Positions 1 to 9,178 of a stretch of DNA of 64,000 nucleotides are shown here, in pieces; position 1 is the first letter of the stretch, and the number at the start of each line of letters is the position of its first letter. The stretch covers positions 1-64,000 of the forward strand of contig NZ_JAGGKC010000019.1 in NCBI RefSeq assembly GCF_017873395.1, written 5' to 3'. Under the pieces are notes generated by a model. The model was not told the origin of the DNA and made no database searches. It saw only the letters and a list, made by a program, of their open reading frames with translations. Source of the DNA: Youngiibacter multivorans (GTDB taxonomy: Bacteria; Bacillota; Clostridia; Clostridiales; Clostridiaceae). The position numbers and the translations under genes were made by a program.

Positions 1-240
1 CCTCAAATGACCTAATGCTTGTAAAATAAAATTTTTTTGCAGGCTTATTTAAGGTCGTCCATTTTCAGTGTGTAATCATTCTTTTCACGCTAATCCCTCC
101 GTAGTGTTTAAGTCTTTGATTAGAATATAACACTCTGCAGGTCATTATTAATTACAGAATTCATACAGAATACGCACCTAAACCATGAAGATGCCAGGTA
201 AAAATAATTGAAAAGGCGTGATAAAGGACTTAAAGGAAAT
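1..240. other. Intergenic stretch left of the glycolytic operon
   Basis: The first ~347 bases carry no gene I can support. They hold the terminator of the eno operon (listed separately) and AT-rich DNA to its left. A neighbouring gene must lie outside the window. Confidence 0.6.
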
Positions 241-269
241 CAGGCCCCGGAACAAGTTCCGGAGCCTGA
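241..269 (-). terminator. Terminator of the cggR-eno operon
   Basis: Inverted repeat AGGCTCCGGAAC / GTTCCGGGGCCT with a very short loop, about 80 bases after the eno stop on the minus strand. It is followed by ATTTCCTTT, so the U-tract is only moderate. Confidence 0.75.
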
Positions 270-347
270 TCGATAAACATTATGTCAGCCTTAATTTAAG
301 CTTGTATTGTTCTATACAGAACCTAATAGGCTGTTTCCTGATCCTTC

Positions 348-1643
348 TTACTTCTTAAGGTTAAAGAATCCGTCAAGTCCTCTGTACTGTGCAACTTCGT
401 CGAGCTCTTCCTCGATTCTGAGAAGCTGGTTGTACTTAGCGACTCTCTCTGTCCTTGCAGGTGCGCCAGTCTTTATCTGTCCTGCATTGAGAGCTACTGC
501 AAGGTCAGCAATTGTGCTGTCCTCAGTCTCGCCTGACCTGTGGGATATTACTGCTGTGTAGCCAGCCCTGTTAGCCATCTCTATGGCATCAAGAGTCTCT
601 GTAAGAGATCCTATCTGGTTGAGCTTTATAAGGATCGAGTTAGCTGTCTTTCTCTCGATACCCATCTTGAGTCTCTCAACGTTTGTAACGAAGAGATCGT
701 CTCCTACGAGCTGGATCTTTCCTCCAAGCCTTTCGGTGATGAGCTTCCAGCCTTCCCAGTCTTCCTCTGCCATACCGTCTTCGATTGAGATAATAGGATA
801 CTTCTCAACAAGGTCAGCATAGTACTCTACCATCTCGGCAGGAGTAAGCTTTCTTCCTTCGCTCTTGAGGTTGTAAAGACCATCCTCAAAGAACTCTGAT
901 GATGCTGGATCAAGAGCTATGTAGATGTCCTTGCCAGGTACGAAACCGGCCTTCTCTATAGCCTCGATGATTATCTTTATTGCTTCTTCGTTTGAGCTTA
1001 GGTCAGGTGCGAATCCACCCTCGTCGCCAACGCCTGTTGCAAGGCCCTTAGCCTTAAGGATGCTCTTGAGTGCAGCATAAACCTCTGAGCTCATCTGAAG
1101 TGCATGTGAGAAGCTCTTTGCTCCAAGAGGCATTACCATGAACTCCTGAAGGTCAACGTTGTTGTCAGCATGGGATCCGCCGTTTATGATGTTCATCATT
1201 GGTGCAGGAAGAACCTTTGCATTTACTCCGCCGATATACTGGTAAAGTGGAAGTCCAAGTGAGTTTGCAGCAGCCTTGGCTACAGCAAGGGATACTCCGA
1301 GGATCGCATTTGCTCCAAGGTTGCCCTTGTTCTTTGTTCCGTCAAGCTCGATCATGAGCTTGTCTATGTATGACTGGTCGAAAACATTGAGTCCGATAAG
1401 CTCTGAAGCTATAACGTTGTTCACGTTGTCGACAGCCTTGAGGACTCCCTTTCCGTTGTATACAGCCTTGTCTCCGTCTCTGAGCTCAACTGCCTCGAAC
1501 ATTCCTGTCGAAGCTCCTGAAGGTACTGAAGCCCTTCCTACTGTTCCGTCCTCAAGGTATACCTCTACCTCTACTGTAGGGAATGCCCTGGAGTCAAGAA
1601 TCTGTCTTGCTACTACGTCTACGATTTCTACATACTGCTTCAT
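348..1643 (-). CDS. eno: Enolase
   Basis: Converts 2-phosphoglycerate to phosphoenolpyruvate in glycolysis, in the cytoplasm, with Mg2+. The 431 residues are full length for the family. The enolase signature ILIKLNQIG carries the catalytic lysine, and SHRSGETEDS and the early GASTG substrate loop are present. The ATG has AGGAGG about 10 bases upstream. It is the last gene of cggR-gap-pgk-tpiA-gpmI-eno; the 59-base gap to gpmI and the terminator behind it fit co-transcription. Control is expected through the CggR operator at the head of the operon. Identity is certain. Confidence 0.98.
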   Translation of the reverse strand: MKQYVEIVDVVARQILDSRAFPTVEVEVYLEDGTVGRASVPSGASTGMFEAVELRDGDKAVYNGKGVLKAVDNVNNVIASELIGLNVFDQSYIDKLMIELDGTKNKGNLGANAILGVSLAVAKAAANSLGLPLYQYIGGVNAKVLPAPMMNIINGGSHADNNVDLQEFMVMPLGAKSFSHALQMSSEVYAALKSILKAKGLATGVGDEGGFAPDLSSNEEAIKIIIEAIEKAGFVPGKDIYIALDPASSEFFEDGLYNLKSEGRKLTPAEMVEYYADLVEKYPIISIEDGMAEEDWEGWKLITERLGGKIQLVGDDLFVTNVERLKMGIERKTANSILIKLNQIGSLTETLDAIEMANRAGYTAVISHRSGETEDSTIADLAVALNAGQIKTGAPARTERVAKYNQLLRIEEELDEVAQYRGLDGFFNLKK

Positions 1644-1702
1644 TAAGTTAATTCCTCCTAAATATTTAGTCTCTTACTATGTTAGTTTTAATTTAAAGCT
1701 TG

Positions 1703-3232
1703 TCAAGCGAGGAGCGATGTACCCTTCATCTCCGATGGCTTTTCCAGGCCCATTTCCTCAAGCATGGTAGGCGCCAGGTCAGCGAGCCTTCCGCCGTCCT
1801 TCAGCGACTTTGTTGGATTGTTTGTTATGTATATCAGCGGTACCGGATTAGTGGTGTGGGCTGTCATTGGCCCGCCGGTCACATAGTCTATCAGCTGTTC
1901 AGCATTTCCATGGTCCGCAGTGACAAAGACAGTGCCGTCCTTTTCAAGTACCTTGTCTATGACCTTCTTCATGTTGCAGTCTATGTCCTCAAGGGCTTTA
2001 ATGACTGCTCCCATCATCCCAGTGTGTCCGACCATGTCCGGATTCGCATAATTAAGTATGATCATGCCGTAATCCTTGTTGTCCAGGGCCTTTACAACCT
2101 GCTCCGTCACTTCGTCAGCGCTCATCTCAGGCTTGAGGTCATAGGTGGCAACCTTTGGTGAAGCAACCAGTATCCTGTCCTCTCCAGCATATGGAGGTTC
2201 GATGCCCCCGTTGAAGAAGAAGGTTACATGAGCGTACTTCTCTGTTTCAGCAATTCTCAGCTGCAGGAGACCTTTGTCTGAAATGTACTTTCCAAGGGTG
2301 TTGTCGAAGCTTTCAGGCTTGTAGGCTATGGTCACATTTTCAAGGGTCTTGTCATACTGTGTCATGGTCACATAGAAGAGGTCGATATTCTCCCTCTCGA
2401 AACCATCGAACACCTTGTCGTTGATAGCCCTTGTGATCTGTCTTCCCCTGTCAGGCCTGAAGTTGAAGAATATCAGGGAATCATTGTCCTTGATCCTTGC
2501 TGTAGGCTTGTCCCCGTCCATCACCACGCATGGCATGATGAATTCATCAGTTACATTCTCAGCGTAGGACTTCTCGATGTATTCGGCGCCTGATGTTACT
2601 TCCACGCCTTTTCCGTAAACCATGGCATCATATGCCAGCTTTACTCTTTCCCATCTCTTGTCCCTGTCCATGGCATAGTATCTGCCGCTGATGGTAGCTA
2701 TCTTTCCAGCCCCTATCTCGGCCATCGCAGCCTCAAGCTCCCTTACGAAGCCTGCGCCTGATGTAGGAGATACATCCCTGCCGTCCATGAAGGCATGCAC
2801 ATAAACTCTGTCCAGGCCTTTGTCCTTGGCAAGCTTCACAAGAGCCTTGATGTGGTCTATGTGGCTGTGTACTCCTCCGTCTGAGAGAAGTCCAAGCAGA
2901 TGAAGGTCGCTTCCCTTGGCAATTGCATTGTCAACCGCCTGGTTGAGTGCAGCATTCGTGAAGAAGTCTCCTTCAAGTATTTCCTTGGTTATCCTTGTAA
3001 GCTCCTGGTATATTACCCTTCCGGCGCCGATGTTCATGTGCCCTACCTCGGAATTTCCCATCTGTCCTTCGGGAAGTCCAACTGCAAGCCCTGATGCGCT
3101 CAGCGTAGTATGAGGATAATTCTCCCAGTAATAGTCGTAGTTGGGCTTTTTAGCTGCCTTCACGGCATTGCCTTCAACCCTGTCTGTAAGCCCGAATCCA
3201 TCTAGGATCATAAGCATTACCGGTGTCTTCAT
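1703..3232 (-). CDS. gpmI: 2,3-bisphosphoglycerate-independent phosphoglycerate mutase
   Basis: Interconverts 3- and 2-phosphoglycerate using two Mn2+ and a phosphoserine intermediate. Alkaline-phosphatase-fold signatures are present: MILDGFG (metal Asp) at the N-terminus, GNSEVGHMNIGAGR with the catalytic Ser, DGRDVSP, and TADHGNAE near the C-terminus. The length, 509 residues, is typical. I start at the ATG at 3232 because GGAGG lies just upstream; the in-frame ATG at 3244 would have its first codons inside that ribosome site. It sits between tpiA and eno, preceded by an 89-base spacer rich in hairpins. Confidence 0.97.
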   Translation of the reverse strand: MKTPVMLMILDGFGLTDRVEGNAVKAAKKPNYDYYWENYPHTTLSASGLAVGLPEGQMGNSEVGHMNIGAGRVIYQELTRITKEILEGDFFTNAALNQAVDNAIAKGSDLHLLGLLSDGGVHSHIDHIKALVKLAKDKGLDRVYVHAFMDGRDVSPTSGAGFVRELEAAMAEIGAGKIATISGRYYAMDRDKRWERVKLAYDAMVYGKGVEVTSGAEYIEKSYAENVTDEFIMPCVVMDGDKPTARIKDNDSLIFFNFRPDRGRQITRAINDKVFDGFERENIDLFYVTMTQYDKTLENVTIAYKPESFDNTLGKYISDKGLLQLRIAETEKYAHVTFFFNGGIEPPYAGEDRILVASPKVATYDLKPEMSADEVTEQVVKALDNKDYGMIILNYANPDMVGHTGMMGAVIKALEDIDCNMKKVIDKVLEKDGTVFVTADHGNAEQLIDYVTGGPMTAHTTNPVPLIYITNNPTKSLKDGGRLADLAPTMLEEMGLEKPSEMKGTSLLA

Positions 3233-3246
3233 ATGTACCTCCATTA

Positions 3247-3322
3247 TAGCGGCAGTTTAGCCGCATTGAAGAGCTTCAGAGCTCTACATCATACAGGATG
3301 CAGCTATTGCACCCTGCATAAT
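3247..3322 (-). repeat. Three hairpins in the tpiA-gpmI spacer
   Basis: Three inverted repeats follow each other: GCGGC/GCCGC, AGAGCT/AGCTCT with a 4-base loop, and ATGCAG/CTGCAT. None is followed by a U-tract, so they do not look like terminators. mRNA processing or stability elements within the operon are plausible but unproven. Confidence 0.5.
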
Positions 3323-3333
3323 GACTCACTCAT

Positions 3334-4086
3334 TTATACTCCGAAATTTACAATTTTCGCGAAATCATCCGCAAGGAGGCTTGCTCCTCCGACAAGTGCA
3401 CCGTCGATGTCAGACATCGCCATCTGCTCCTTGATCGTGGAAGGCTTGACCGAACCGCCGTACTGGATCCTAACTGCATCAGCGATTTCAGCTCCGAAGA
3501 TATCTGCAACCATCTTTCTTATTGCAGCTATTGTCTCATTTGCTTGTTCGCTGGTAGCGGTCTTTCCAGTTCCTATTGCCCATATAGGCTCATAGGCGAT
3601 TACGACTTCCCTGGCTTCTTCAGCTGAAAGTCCTTCAAGGTCCTTTTCAACCTGAGCCTTTATGACTGCCTCTGTTGTTCCTGCTTCTCTCTGCTCAAGT
3701 GATTCACCCACGCAGAGTATTGGTATGAGGCTGTGCTTGAAAGCTTTCTTCAGCTTCTTGTTGATGTCAGCGTCAGTCTCGTTGAAGTACTGCCTTCTCT
3801 CGGAATGGCCAATTACAACGTAATCCACGCCCAAAGCCTCAAGCATTCCAGGTGATATCTCTCCTGTATACGCTCCCTTTTCCTCGAAGTGCATGTTCTG
3901 AGCTCCAACCTTCACATTTGAGCCCTTCAGCTCGGCAACGAGTGCCGGCAGCTGTATGAACGGAGCGCAGATGACAACGTCAGCCGATGCCCCCTTGACC
4001 ATACCTTTCAGTTCCTTGGCAACCTTGACGGCTTCATCCACCGTATAGTGCATTTTCCAGTTTCCTGCAATTATCGGTTTTCTCAT
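3334..4086 (-). CDS. tpiA: Triosephosphate isomerase
   Basis: Interconverts dihydroxyacetone phosphate and glyceraldehyde 3-phosphate. The 250-residue TIM barrel has the substrate lysine in GNWKMH near residue 10, the catalytic histidine in VIGHSERR, and the catalytic glutamate in AYEPIWAIGTGKTAT with the mobile loop after it. The ATG follows AAGGAGCGG. Only 12 bases separate it from pgk, so it is translated from the same operon mRNA. No unusual residue was seen. Confidence 0.98.
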   Translation of the reverse strand: MRKPIIAGNWKMHYTVDEAVKVAKELKGMVKGASADVVICAPFIQLPALVAELKGSNVKVGAQNMHFEEKGAYTGEISPGMLEALGVDYVVIGHSERRQYFNETDADINKKLKKAFKHSLIPILCVGESLEQREAGTTEAVIKAQVEKDLEGLSAEEAREVVIAYEPIWAIGTGKTATSEQANETIAAIRKMVADIFGAEIADAVRIQYGGSVKPSTIKEQMAMSDIDGALVGGASLLADDFAKIVNFGV

Positions 4087-4098
4087 TTGTCCGCTCCT

Positions 4099-5292
4099 TT
4101 ATTTGTCGTTCAGTGCAGCGATACCCGGCAGTTCCTTGCCTTCAAGGAATTCGAGAGATGCTCCACCACCAGTCGATATGTGGGTCATCCTGTCTCCGAA
4201 TCCAAGTATGTTTACAGCCGCTGCAGAGTCGCCTCCGCCTATGACCGTTACCGCATCAGCATCTGCCATTGCCTTTGCAACAGCTATGGTGCCCTTTGCG
4301 AAGTTCTCGAATTCGAATACTCCCATAGGTCCGTTCCAGACTACTGTCTTGGCATCCTTGATTGCATCGGCATAAAGTGCTGCAGTCTTTGGTCCTATGT
4401 CAAGTCCCATGTAGCCTTCAGGTATATTCTGGTCTTCTGTGACTACAGGTGCAGCCTCTGCTGAGAACTTGTCAGCAACTATGTTGTCTACTGGGAGCAG
4501 AAGCCTTACGCCCTTCTCCACGGCCTTCTTCATCATTTCCTTTGAGTAGTCCACCCTGTCGGCTTCAAGAAGTGAAGTGCCGACTGTGTAGCCCTGACCC
4601 TTCAGGAAGGTGTAAGCCATTCCGCCGCCTATGATAAGTGTGTCCACCTTGTCAAGAAGCGAGTTGATGACATTGATCTTGTCGGAAACCTTTGCTCCGC
4701 CTAGTATTGCCACGAAAGGTCTCTCTGGATTGTCCACAGCTTCTCCGAGGAACTTCAGCTCCTTCTGGATAAGGTATCCACCAACTGCAGTATCAAGGAA
4801 CTTTGTGACTCCTTCAGTCGAGCAGTGAGCCCTGTGAGCTGATCCGAATGCATCGTTGACGAAAACGTCAGCTAATGAAGCAAGCTCTTTCGAGAAAGCA
4901 TCCACGTTCTTTTCCTCTTCAGGCCTGAATCTGGTGTTCTCAAGGAGAACAACATCTCCATCCTTCATTACGGCAACTGCAGCCTTTGCATTCTCGCCTA
5001 CCACACTGTCGTCTGCTGCAAATACCACTTCCTTGCCGAGCATCTCTGAAAGCCTCGTTGCAACCGGCTGTAGAGTGTATTTCTTATCAGGGCCTTTGGC
5101 TTTTCCGAGGTGTGATGTGAGTATTAGCTTCGCACCATTCTCTATGAGGTATTTTATTGTAGGAAGAGCTCCGGTAAGCCTGTTCTCGTCTGTAATCACG
5201 CCGTCCTTGAGAGGAACGTTGAAATCACACCTGACCAGGACCTTTTTGCCTCTTACTTCAATGTCTTCTATGGTCTTTTTGTTGTAGCTCAT
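4099..5292 (-). CDS. pgk: Phosphoglycerate kinase
   Basis: Transfers phosphate from 1,3-bisphosphoglycerate to ADP, the first ATP-yielding step of glycolysis. At 397 residues it is full length. The substrate-binding RCDFNVPL near residue 20 and the nucleotide-binding GGGDSAAAV near residue 355 are intact, with THISTGGGASLEFLEGK at the C-terminal side. GAGGTG precedes the ATG. A 93-base spacer with a long-loop hairpin separates it from gap upstream; tpiA follows after 12 bases. Confidence 0.98.
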   Translation of the reverse strand: MSYNKKTIEDIEVRGKKVLVRCDFNVPLKDGVITDENRLTGALPTIKYLIENGAKLILTSHLGKAKGPDKKYTLQPVATRLSEMLGKEVVFAADDSVVGENAKAAVAVMKDGDVVLLENTRFRPEEEKNVDAFSKELASLADVFVNDAFGSAHRAHCSTEGVTKFLDTAVGGYLIQKELKFLGEAVDNPERPFVAILGGAKVSDKINVINSLLDKVDTLIIGGGMAYTFLKGQGYTVGTSLLEADRVDYSKEMMKKAVEKGVRLLLPVDNIVADKFSAEAAPVVTEDQNIPEGYMGLDIGPKTAALYADAIKDAKTVVWNGPMGVFEFENFAKGTIAVAKAMADADAVTVIGGGDSAAAVNILGFGDRMTHISTGGGASLEFLEGKELPGIAALNDK

Positions 5293-5322
5293 GCTTTCAC
5301 CTCTTAATATTTTTCCTTAGAA

Positions 5323-5360
5323 AGGTCTGGCCGAATAGCCAAGACTACAGGACCAGACCT
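5323..5360 (-). repeat. Hairpin in the gap-pgk spacer
   Basis: An 8-bp perfect inverted repeat, AGGTCTGG / CCAGACCT, with a 22-base loop and no U-tract. It lies just after the gap stop and could protect the gap mRNA 3' end or mark a processing site. Its function is not shown. Confidence 0.45.
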
Positions 5361-5385
5361 ATGTGTTCGATTAAGTTCTTAAGGA

Positions 5386-6411
5386 TTACTTTCCTGCGTC
5401 TACCTTTGCAATGTAGCTTACAAGGTCAACGAGCTTGTTTGAATAGCCCCACTCGTTGTCATACCAGGAAACAAGCTTAACGAAGTGGTCATTCAGCGAT
5501 ATTCCAGCCTTTGCGTCGAATATGCTTGTCCTTGGATCATGGATGAAGTCAGTTGAAACAACCTCGTCCTCAGTGTATCCAAGTATTCCCTTGAGCTCGC
5601 CCTCTGATGCTTCCTTCATCGCAGCCTTGATTTCCTCGTAGGTTGCAGGCTTCTCAAGTCTTGCAGTAAGGTCAACTACAGATACGTCAAGGGTTGGAAC
5701 CCTGAATGACATTCCTGTGAGCTTTCCGTTAAGCTCAGGTATTACCTTTCCAACTGCCTTTGCTGCTCCTGTGGATGAAGGGATTATGTTGTTTGAAGCC
5801 GCTCTTCCGCCTCTCCAGTCCTTGTTCGATGGACCGTCAACTGTCTTCTGTGTAGCAGTTGTCGAGTGTACCGTCGACATAAGTCCTTCAACAATTCCGA
5901 ACTTCTCGTGTATTACCTTTGCAAGAGGTGCGAGGCAGTTTGTTGTGCATGATGCATTTGAAACGACCTTCATGTCTGAAGTATAAGTCTTGTTGTTGAC
6001 GCCCATTACGAACATCGGCGCATCAGCTGATGGAGCAGATATTACTACCTTCTTCGCTCCGCCTGTGAAATGTGCTGAAGCCTTCTCTATTGTAGTGAAC
6101 ACGCCTGTGCACTCAAGTACGTAGTCAGCTCCGACGCTTCCCCATGCTATGTTGTTAGGATCCTTCTCAGCGAATACCTTGACCTTCTCACCGTTGACGA
6201 TGAGTGAGTTAGTCTCCGTCTCGATGGAAACCTCACCCTTGAACTGTCCGTGTATCGAATCGTATTTAAGCATGTAAACCATGTAGTCAAGATCGATGAA
6301 TGGGTCGTTGACACCTACAACTGTAACCTCCGGGTTCTCAAGGGCTGCCCTGAACGCAAGTCTTCCTATCCTGCCGAATCCGTTTACTCCAACTCTAACC
6401 TCTGACATCAT
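5386..6411 (-). CDS. gap: Glyceraldehyde-3-phosphate dehydrogenase
   Basis: Oxidises glyceraldehyde 3-phosphate to 1,3-bisphosphoglycerate with NAD. The Rossmann start VGVNGFGRIGR and the catalytic motif SNASCTTNCLAPL are intact; total length is 341 residues. There are two consecutive ATGs; AGGAGG with a 6-base spacing favours the first. It directly follows cggR with a 24-base gap and no promoter of its own visible there, as in the Bacillus subtilis cggR-gapA arrangement. Glycolytic rather than gluconeogenic function is inferred from the operon. Confidence 0.97.
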   Translation of the reverse strand: MMSEVRVGVNGFGRIGRLAFRAALENPEVTVVGVNDPFIDLDYMVYMLKYDSIHGQFKGEVSIETETNSLIVNGEKVKVFAEKDPNNIAWGSVGADYVLECTGVFTTIEKASAHFTGGAKKVVISAPSADAPMFVMGVNNKTYTSDMKVVSNASCTTNCLAPLAKVIHEKFGIVEGLMSTVHSTTATQKTVDGPSNKDWRGGRAASNNIIPSSTGAAKAVGKVIPELNGKLTGMSFRVPTLDVSVVDLTARLEKPATYEEIKAAMKEASEGELKGILGYTEDEVVSTDFIHDPRTSIFDAKAGISLNDHFVKLVSWYDNEWGYSNKLVDLVSYIAKVDAGK

Positions 6412-6435
6412 TGAATTCCTCCTAAAACTGTTTAT

Positions 6436-7470
6436 TTATGTTAAATCCTTATTTTGGGATTTTAACGCCTTGATTATTTTTCTTGCGGCTCCCTCGTCAG
6501 TGACAAGCACCGCGTTCTCGCCTGTGAACCTTACTGCAGCTATCGCTTCTCCCTTTGATGTTCCGCCCGATACCGCAACCAGATCCTTGACCTTCAGTGA
6601 ATCGTCTATGCTGAGACCGACCGCAACAGCCTTCTTAACTATTTTACCATTACGGGCGAAATAAGTCCCAAATGCTTCACCTTGAGCTCCCAAAGTTATC
6701 AAATTGTTAATATCTTCAGCCCCAAGCCCTCTGCGCTTTGCCATGACGTCTGCACGGCCAATTCCGAGGATTATCACGTTCGCCTTCTTGATGGTTGAGA
6801 CAACTTCCTTGATCTCAGACTCCTCCAGCACAGCCTCCAGTGTCCTCTCGCTTATGTTGTCAGGAACATTCAGAAGCCGGTACGACGCACCAAGCTTTTC
6901 AGCAAGTGATGCTACTAAAGTATTGGACTGGATTTCGATGTCCTTGCCCATGCTTCCTCTGGCAGGCACAATAGTCAGGTCTCCATACTCATCCTTTTTA
7001 GGGAACGAGTCTACAAAATCCCTGATTGTACCACCACCGGTAAGCGCAATGATGTCACCTTTCTTAAGGATTCCCGAAACATATTTCGCTGCAGCCCTTC
7101 CGAGCTCGCTCTTTACGTTAGGATCAGTATCCAGGTCTCCCGGGACTATTATGACCCTCTTGTAGTGAAGCTCCCTTTTCAGGATTTCCTCAATTTCGTC
7201 AAGACCCTTGATCTCTGAAACAAAATCCTTAAGCACCGCCAGCAGGCCTTCGCCATCCTTGGTAAGAATCACTCCCGGTCCTGATACTGTGACTAACCCC
7301 TGGACCTTCAGAAAATCTATCTCAGCCCTTACGAGCCTTTCACCAAGTCCCAGCTTCTGGGCAAGAAGTCTTCTTCCTACAGGCTGACAGTTGAAGATAG
7401 TTCTCATCATCGAGTATCGTCTTTCAAGGAGTTCCACCGCTTCGGGTACGATCTTCTGTTGGACTTTCAT
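6436..7470 (-). CDS. cggR: Central glycolytic genes regulator (SorC/DeoR type)
   Basis: Repressor of the glycolytic operon; in B. subtilis the effector is fructose-1,6-bisphosphate. An N-terminal winged helix-turn-helix (about residues 20-70) precedes a SorC-type sugar-phosphate-binding domain with the motif IIALTGGGTIRDF. I start at the ATG at 7470: GGAG is 6 bases upstream and the protein (344 residues) has family length. The longer reading from 7515 would put the first codons inside the operator, whose repeats cover that ATG. The gene heads the operon it is expected to repress. Confidence 0.93.
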   Translation of the reverse strand: MKVQQKIVPEAVELLERRYSMMRTIFNCQPVGRRLLAQKLGLGERLVRAEIDFLKVQGLVTVSGPGVILTKDGEGLLAVLKDFVSEIKGLDEIEEILKRELHYKRVIIVPGDLDTDPNVKSELGRAAAKYVSGILKKGDIIALTGGGTIRDFVDSFPKKDEYGDLTIVPARGSMGKDIEIQSNTLVASLAEKLGASYRLLNVPDNISERTLEAVLEESEIKEVVSTIKKANVIILGIGRADVMAKRRGLGAEDINNLITLGAQGEAFGTYFARNGKIVKKAVAVGLSIDDSLKVKDLVAVSGGTSKGEAIAAVRFTGENAVLVTDEGAARKIIKALKSQNKDLT

Positions 7471-7497
7471 GAGATTCTCCAATTCCGACCCTCCCTT

Positions 7498-7534
7498 GGA
7501 CATTTTTTGTCCCATGTAGAACTTTTTTGTCCCA
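7498..7534 (-). promoter_or_regulatory. CggR double operator
   Basis: On the minus strand TGGGACAAAAAAG and TGGGACAAAAAATGTCC begin 20 bp apart. This matches the known B. subtilis CggR layout of two GGGAC-N6-TGTC-like direct repeats separated by 4 bases. It lies immediately downstream of the -10 box, as expected for repression by roadblock. Confidence 0.85.
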
Positions 7535-7541
7535 CATTGCT

Positions 7542-7570
7542 ATTATACTCTACTACAGCGCCATTTGAAA
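7542..7570 (-). promoter_or_regulatory. Promoter of the cggR-eno operon
   Basis: The minus strand carries TTTCAA, a 17-bp spacer and a perfect TATAAT. Predicted transcription starts at the edge of the CggR operator. Confidence 0.7.
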
Positions 7571-7582
7571 CATATTTTCTGT

Positions 7583-7632
7583 AAAAAAATGAAGAGACTT
7601 GTGAATTAACTATTAACAATTAACTCACAGTC
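7583..7632 (-). terminator. Terminator of rpoN
   Basis: An inverted repeat with GACTGTGA / TCACAAGTC outer arms and TTAA inner arms is followed on the minus strand by TCTCTTCATTTTTTT. It separates rpoN from the cggR promoter. Confidence 0.75.
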
Positions 7633-7638
7633 CCTTTC

Positions 7639-9003
7639 CTAAATTCTTTTTCGTTTTGATGATGACCTTATTCCAAGCTCTTCCCTGTATTTTGCGACAG
7701 TCCTTCGCTTAATGTCTATCCCTGATGCATTCAGGGCATCGGTTATTGCCTGGTCTGAAAGGGGATTCCTTGCATCCTCTCCCTTGATCATGTTCTGGAT
7801 GCTGTCCCTTACATAATCAGTGGCAACCTCGGTATTCGAACCCTTTGCAGCAGTCTTGAAAAGGTCCTTGACCCTTATGGTCCCCTTGGGCGTAGTAATA
7901 TACTTCTCCCTTATGGCCCTGGAAATTGTTGATTCATGGACCCCAAGCTCCTCTGCTATATCCTTCATGGTCATGGGTCTCAAAAAATCCGAACCCTTTA
8001 CGAAATATTCCTTCTGCTTATTGACGGCAGCTTCTATTACAGTCTTTACAGTGTCCTTCCTCTGGTCCACGCTCTTCAGCACGAACAGAGCCTTGTTCAT
8101 CATATCCTTCAGATATTCATGAGCATCCTTGTGGTCGCTTGAGTTCATAAGGTCACGGCATGCCTTGCTTATCTTCAGTCTTGGGATGAATTCAGTATTC
8201 ATCTCAAGTATGATATCGCCATTTTCAATCCTGACGCTTCCATCAGGGATAATGTAGGACGAACCTCTGCCGTCTGCAAATCCCCTGGATGGCTTCGGCT
8301 CAAGGACCCTTATGTCGTCCATGATGTCCTGGATCTCTCCCGCAGAAAGCTTCAGCGATTTTGCAATGGCAGCTGTCCTTCCTTCTGCAAAATCATCAAG
8401 GTGATTCTCAATAATATCCCTGTGCGCAGGAGTAGCAATTCCTTTTCTCTCAAGCTGTATGATCAGGCATTCCTTCAGGTCCCTTGCACCGATACCTACC
8501 GGTTCAAGCGACTGCACGACAAGAAGAGCCTTCTTGACATCATCAGTTGTGATATTAAGAAGCTCGGCAATCTCTTCGATTGAATCGGAGAAATATCCCT
8601 TGGGATCAAGCGAATCAATTATGAATTCCGCTATGGCCTCAGTCAGGCTGTCAAGATTCAAAACCCTTATCTGGTCAGTAAGATACTCTGACAGGGTCTC
8701 TTCCTTTGACACGAAATTAAGCGGCGACACTTCATCCTTGTCATAATCCTGGACTTCCCCTCCGGAATAGTTGTCTGACTCAAGATACTTAAGAAGAGAC
8801 TTGTAGTCTATTTCCTGTGTAGTATCCCTTGGCACCTCGTCAGGCACTTCTGTATCCAGGACAGGGTTCTCCTGATATTCCTTTTCCAGATAATCAAGAA
8901 GCTCAACACTCGACATCTGCAGTATCCTGATGGACAGCTGCATTTCCTGCGTCATTACAAGCTTCTGCTCCTGGGTCAACTTCAGGTTCATTTCCATACT
9001 CAT
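7639..9003 (-). CDS. rpoN: RNA polymerase sigma-54 factor
   Basis: Alternative sigma factor recognising -24/-12 promoters; it needs an AAA+ activator to open them. The N-terminal Gln- and Leu-rich activator region (LTQEQKLVMTQEMQLSIRIL) is followed by an acidic stretch, the core-binding region, a helix-turn-helix (ELGVHESTISRAI) and the RpoN box RRTVAKYREELGI at the C-terminus. The 454 residues are full length. GAGGTG is 5 bases before the ATG. No enhancer-binding activator gene is in the window, so its targets cannot be inferred here. It is monocistronic and divergent from zwf. Confidence 0.97.
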   Translation of the reverse strand: MSMEMNLKLTQEQKLVMTQEMQLSIRILQMSSVELLDYLEKEYQENPVLDTEVPDEVPRDTTQEIDYKSLLKYLESDNYSGGEVQDYDKDEVSPLNFVSKEETLSEYLTDQIRVLNLDSLTEAIAEFIIDSLDPKGYFSDSIEEIAELLNITTDDVKKALLVVQSLEPVGIGARDLKECLIIQLERKGIATPAHRDIIENHLDDFAEGRTAAIAKSLKLSAGEIQDIMDDIRVLEPKPSRGFADGRGSSYIIPDGSVRIENGDIILEMNTEFIPRLKISKACRDLMNSSDHKDAHEYLKDMMNKALFVLKSVDQRKDTVKTVIEAAVNKQKEYFVKGSDFLRPMTMKDIAEELGVHESTISRAIREKYITTPKGTIRVKDLFKTAAKGSNTEVATDYVRDSIQNMIKGEDARNPLSDQAITDALNASGIDIKRRTVAKYREELGIRSSSKRKRI

Positions 9004-9178
9004 TGCTTCACCTCGAACTAGTATCCATTATAGCATAAGAAGCAAAAAGTTCCCAAAAAGGTTTTCAGACTGGAGCTCAATGAAAAAAATACATCAATCA
9101 CTTAAATGTCACCTCGGCATAAGTCCCACAGATTTTCAAAACGTTCATAAAGCCCGGAGGGATTGCCGCATTGTCATA

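Noticed and set aside
1276..1770. Long plus-strand ORFs opposite the glycolytic genes
   Set aside because: They are antisense shadows of strongly biased coding sequence, without ribosome sites or recognisable domains.
7639..9003. Search for sigma-54 (-24/-12) promoters in the window
   Set aside because: No convincing GG-N10-GC element with full consensus was seen upstream of any gene.
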